A stretch of 7,303 nucleotides of DNA from NCBI GenBank assembly GCA_021775655.1, contig JAJFHK010000525.1:1-7303 (forward strand), read 5' to 3'. The notes beneath the pieces are model-generated. The model searched no databases. It was not told where the DNA came from and worked only from the letters and a program-made list of their open reading frames with translations. How positions within the stretch are numbered: position 1 is the first letter of the stretch; every line of letters starts with the position of its first letter. Below, one piece after another: positions 6,067 through 7,303 of the stretch. A program made the position numbers and the translations under genes. This DNA is from Filomicrobium sp. (GTDB taxonomy: Bacteria; Pseudomonadota; Alphaproteobacteria; Rhizobiales; Hyphomicrobiaceae).

Positions 6067-6459
6067 CTATGCTGCTGGAGCCATGGCCTGCGGGTTTTCG
6101 TAACGCCGTGATTTACCTTCGAAGAATGCCTCTCGATCAAGAATGAACTGTTCGTGGTAGGCCGCACCCTCAACGGAGCAGCCTGCATGCAGTTCGATAA
6201 CGGGGGCGTACATCTCGGCGTTGACGTATCCCCATATGGCGGCGGTTTCAGCGACCAACATTCCTTCAAGCTCACCTTCGCGATCAAGCACGAACCGCTT
6301 GCAGCGCAGCGAACCGTTGATGCGCCCGATCAGCATGACATCGCCGTCGATGTAAACGTCACCGTCAATCTCGACATGCGGACCTAGAACCGTCGTTGTC
6401 GGACCCGGAAGAGGAAGAGAATCCTCCAACGTGATTTCATCCGATGTGTCTTCACTCAT
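6067..6459 (-). CDS. Short divergent bactofilin (polymer-forming cytoskeletal protein)
   Basis: The product is 130 residues. After an acidic N-terminal tail (about 1-23) comes a bactofilin-type repeat of short beta strands (about 24-118): GPHVEIDGDVYIDGDVMLIGRINGS, followed by further turns ending GCSVEGAAYHEQFILDREAFFEG. The glycine pattern is looser than usual (LRCKRFVLDREGELEGMLV), and there are two cysteines, C53 and C94. The domain ends in EGKSRRY (114-120), which closely matches EGRSRRY in the neighbouring bactofilin. Bactofilins form cytoplasmic, often membrane-linked filaments from a beta helix without nucleotides, and act in stalk, shape or wall-enzyme placement. ATG 6459 has only a weak GA-rich ribosome site. 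The gene follows the longer bactofilin on the same strand after 156 bases and may be cotranscribed with it. It could be a co-polymer partner of that protein. Confidence 0.87.
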   Translation of the reverse strand: MSEDTSDEITLEDSLPLPGPTTTVLGPHVEIDGDVYIDGDVMLIGRINGSLRCKRFVLDREGELEGMLVAETAAIWGYVNAEMYAPVIELHAGCSVEGAAYHEQFILDREAFFEGKSRRYENPQAMAPAA

Positions 6460-6515
6460 TGGACTCTACTCGTACTTACTCGAAACGAACCTCAGACACA
6501 GCCTGCCCAGCATGT

Positions 6516-6527
6516 CTACGAACGTAG
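6516..6527. repeat. Short dyad CTACG-AA-CGTAG upstream of the short bactofilin
   Basis: CTACG (6516-6520) and CGTAG (6523-6527) are inverted copies around AA, 56 bases before ATG 6459. It could be a small operator half-site pair. With arms of five bases, chance is a fair explanation. Confidence 0.25.
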
Positions 6528-6537
6528 CGCTCGGGAA

Positions 6538-6599
6538 TGCCATCGATCCGGCTAATGAATCCGCAGCCGGAATCCGGCCCGTATTAGGCCGGATCGGCA
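6538..6599. repeat. Inverted repeat with nested, mutually exclusive hairpins between the bactofilin genes
   Basis: The left arm 6538-6556 (TGCCATCGATCCGGCTAAT) and right arm 6583-6599 (ATTAGGCCGGATCGGCA) are inverted copies apart from a 3-base and a 1-base gap. The right arm can instead pair with 6572-6579: ATCCGGCC and GGCCGGAT make a perfect 8-bp stem with a 7-base loop. The end of that right arm, CGGCA at 6595-6599, can also pair with TGCCG at 6607-6611. On the - strand no T run follows, so this is not a standard terminator. It begins within about 20 bases of the stop of the long bactofilin and lies in the likely joint transcript. Confidence 0.6.
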
Positions 6600-6615
6600 T
6601 GACTCGTGCCGGCAT

Positions 6616-7155
6616 TTAAGATGTCAGGGGGGCTGGGCCCGACTGACCCGTCGAGTGCTCTAACCGGCCCTCATTCGCAGCTTGCACAAGGTCAGGCACG
6701 AGTTCTTCGCGCTCAAGATAGCGACGCGAGCGACCCTCGAAATTGGCGCCGAGTTCCAGTGCCAGAGTATTGTGGTGAACTTCTGCTTCAACGATCGCGC
6801 CGCTCTTCAGCGTGACATCGACCGCGCGCACCATGCCGGAAACCTGCCCCTGAATAGAGACTGTCTCGCCGTGCACCAAACCGTTCACCTGACCGTGCTT
6901 GCCAATAACAACGTTGGCACCGAGCACATCACCTTCGACGACGCCATCGACAGTGAGGTTGCCTTCAGAAATGAGGCGCAGCCCACCACCGAGAATTTTC
7001 AGGTCCTGGCCGATTACGGAATCGGCAGGCGGCGGAGTAATCTCAACCTCGACAGCTACTGGCTCAGGCATTGGTGGTGGTGGCGGCTCCTGTCTCGGGT
7101 TGGCGTGAATTGGATGATGTTCGGCTTTAGCGACCGTTGCTTGGCGTGAAAACAT
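6616..7155 (-). CDS. Bactofilin (polymer-forming cytoskeletal protein)
   Basis: The product is 179 residues. The N-terminal tail (1-45) is basic at first and then proline-rich (EPPPPPMPEP and ITPPPAD), of the kind bactofilins use for membrane or partner binding. The core (about 46-141) shows the regular bactofilin pattern: SVIGQDLKILGGGLRLISEG, then NLTVDGVVEGDVLG, VVIGKHGQVNGLVHGE, VSIQGQVSGMVRAVDVTLKSGAIVEAEV and LALELGANFEG. A charged tail follows from EGRSRRY (140-146) to the end. It is a typical length for the family and contains no cysteine. ATG 7155 is supported by GGGGAG six bases upstream. It is the promoter-proximal gene of the bactofilin pair. The product likely polymerises under the inner membrane; the cellular process it organises (wall synthesis, shape, polarity) cannot be told from the window. 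Confidence 0.92.
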   Translation of the reverse strand: MFSRQATVAKAEHHPIHANPRQEPPPPPMPEPVAVEVEITPPPADSVIGQDLKILGGGLRLISEGNLTVDGVVEGDVLGANVVIGKHGQVNGLVHGETVSIQGQVSGMVRAVDVTLKSGAIVEAEVHHNTLALELGANFEGRSRRYLEREELVPDLVQAANEGRLEHSTGQSGPAPLTS

Positions 7156-7161
7156 GTGGGG

Positions 7162-7167
7162 CTCCCC
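7162..7167 (-). promoter_or_regulatory. Ribosome binding site of the long bactofilin
   Basis: On the - strand GGGGAG lies six bases before ATG 7155, within a longer GAGGGGAG. It supports this start. Confidence 0.7.
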
Positions 7168-7194
7168 TCAAAGGTAAACCCCTCCCCAATGTCT

Positions 7195-7223
7195 TTGTTA
7201 CACGCGCGAGGAGGCATTGTCAC
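7195..7223 (-). promoter_or_regulatory. Candidate sigma-70-type promoter for the bactofilin genes
   Basis: Read on the - strand, GTGACA (7223-7218) matches five of six bases of the -35 consensus. It is followed by a 17-base spacer and TAACAA (7200-7195), which matches three of six bases of the -10. Transcription would begin near 7188, giving a leader of about 33 bases before ATG 7155. The -10 is weak, so this remains a candidate. Confidence 0.35.
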
Positions 7224-7303
7224 GCTCTTAGTGCCGCTCGCTTAGCTGAATGTTTACAGGGGTTTGCGCGCCTTGGTTCGGTCTTTTTACCGCCTTGCTT
7301 CCG

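Noticed and set aside
6682..7149. 155-residue open frame on the + strand opposite the long bactofilin
   Set aside because: It lies fully antisense to a clear bactofilin, has no ribosome site and shows no family-like pattern. It is a by-product of the GC-rich codon pattern.

Overview
The window looks like chromosome from an alphaproteobacterium, probably of the Rhizobiales/Hyphomicrobiales. The evidence is a DUF992 secreted protein, a pair of bactofilins, a ClpP-like periplasmic serine hydrolase anchored by one membrane helix, and moderately GC-rich coding sequence with some GTG starts. This placement is inferred from gene families; there is no rRNA or tRNA gene to confirm it. I see no transposase, CRISPR array, phage gene or tRNA.

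Layout. (1) Positions 2-217, + strand: the acidic C-terminal end of a gene that begins before the window, followed by a strong intrinsic terminator at 288-322. (2) Positions 523-2802, - strand: the most striking gene, a 759-residue protein. A signal peptide is followed by a complete type I periplasmic-binding domain (amino-acid/LivJ-like). This is joined, with almost no linker, to a complete pentameric ligand-gated ion channel (pLGIC): extracellular beta domain, YPFDTQ Pro-loop and four membrane helices. (3) Positions 2803-3244: a 442-base divergent intergenic region with an 8-bp inverted repeat. (4) Positions 3245-5414, + strand: a tight two-gene operon. It encodes an unrecognised four-helix membrane protein with a large, helix-rich periplasmic segment, and a membrane-anchored ClpP-fold serine hydrolase. 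The hydrolase starts at GTG 4536, four bases after the first gene's stop, with its Shine-Dalgarno inside the end of that gene. (5) Positions 5439-7155, - strand, converging on the operon: a secreted DUF992 protein (5439-5900), a short bactofilin (6067-6459) and a longer bactofilin (6616-7155). A candidate promoter lies upstream of the long bactofilin. The spacer between the bactofilins can form mutually exclusive hairpins.

How the genes may work together. Most products act in or face the envelope. The channel fusion should bind a small molecule in the periplasm and gate ions across the inner membrane. No ABC permease or ATPase lies beside it, which favours sensing over uptake. The divergent operon encodes a membrane/periplasmic helical protein and a periplasmic hydrolase that plausibly work as a pair. 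The bactofilins should polymerise on the cytoplasmic side. Any functional link between the channel and the divergent operon is inference from shared upstream DNA only.
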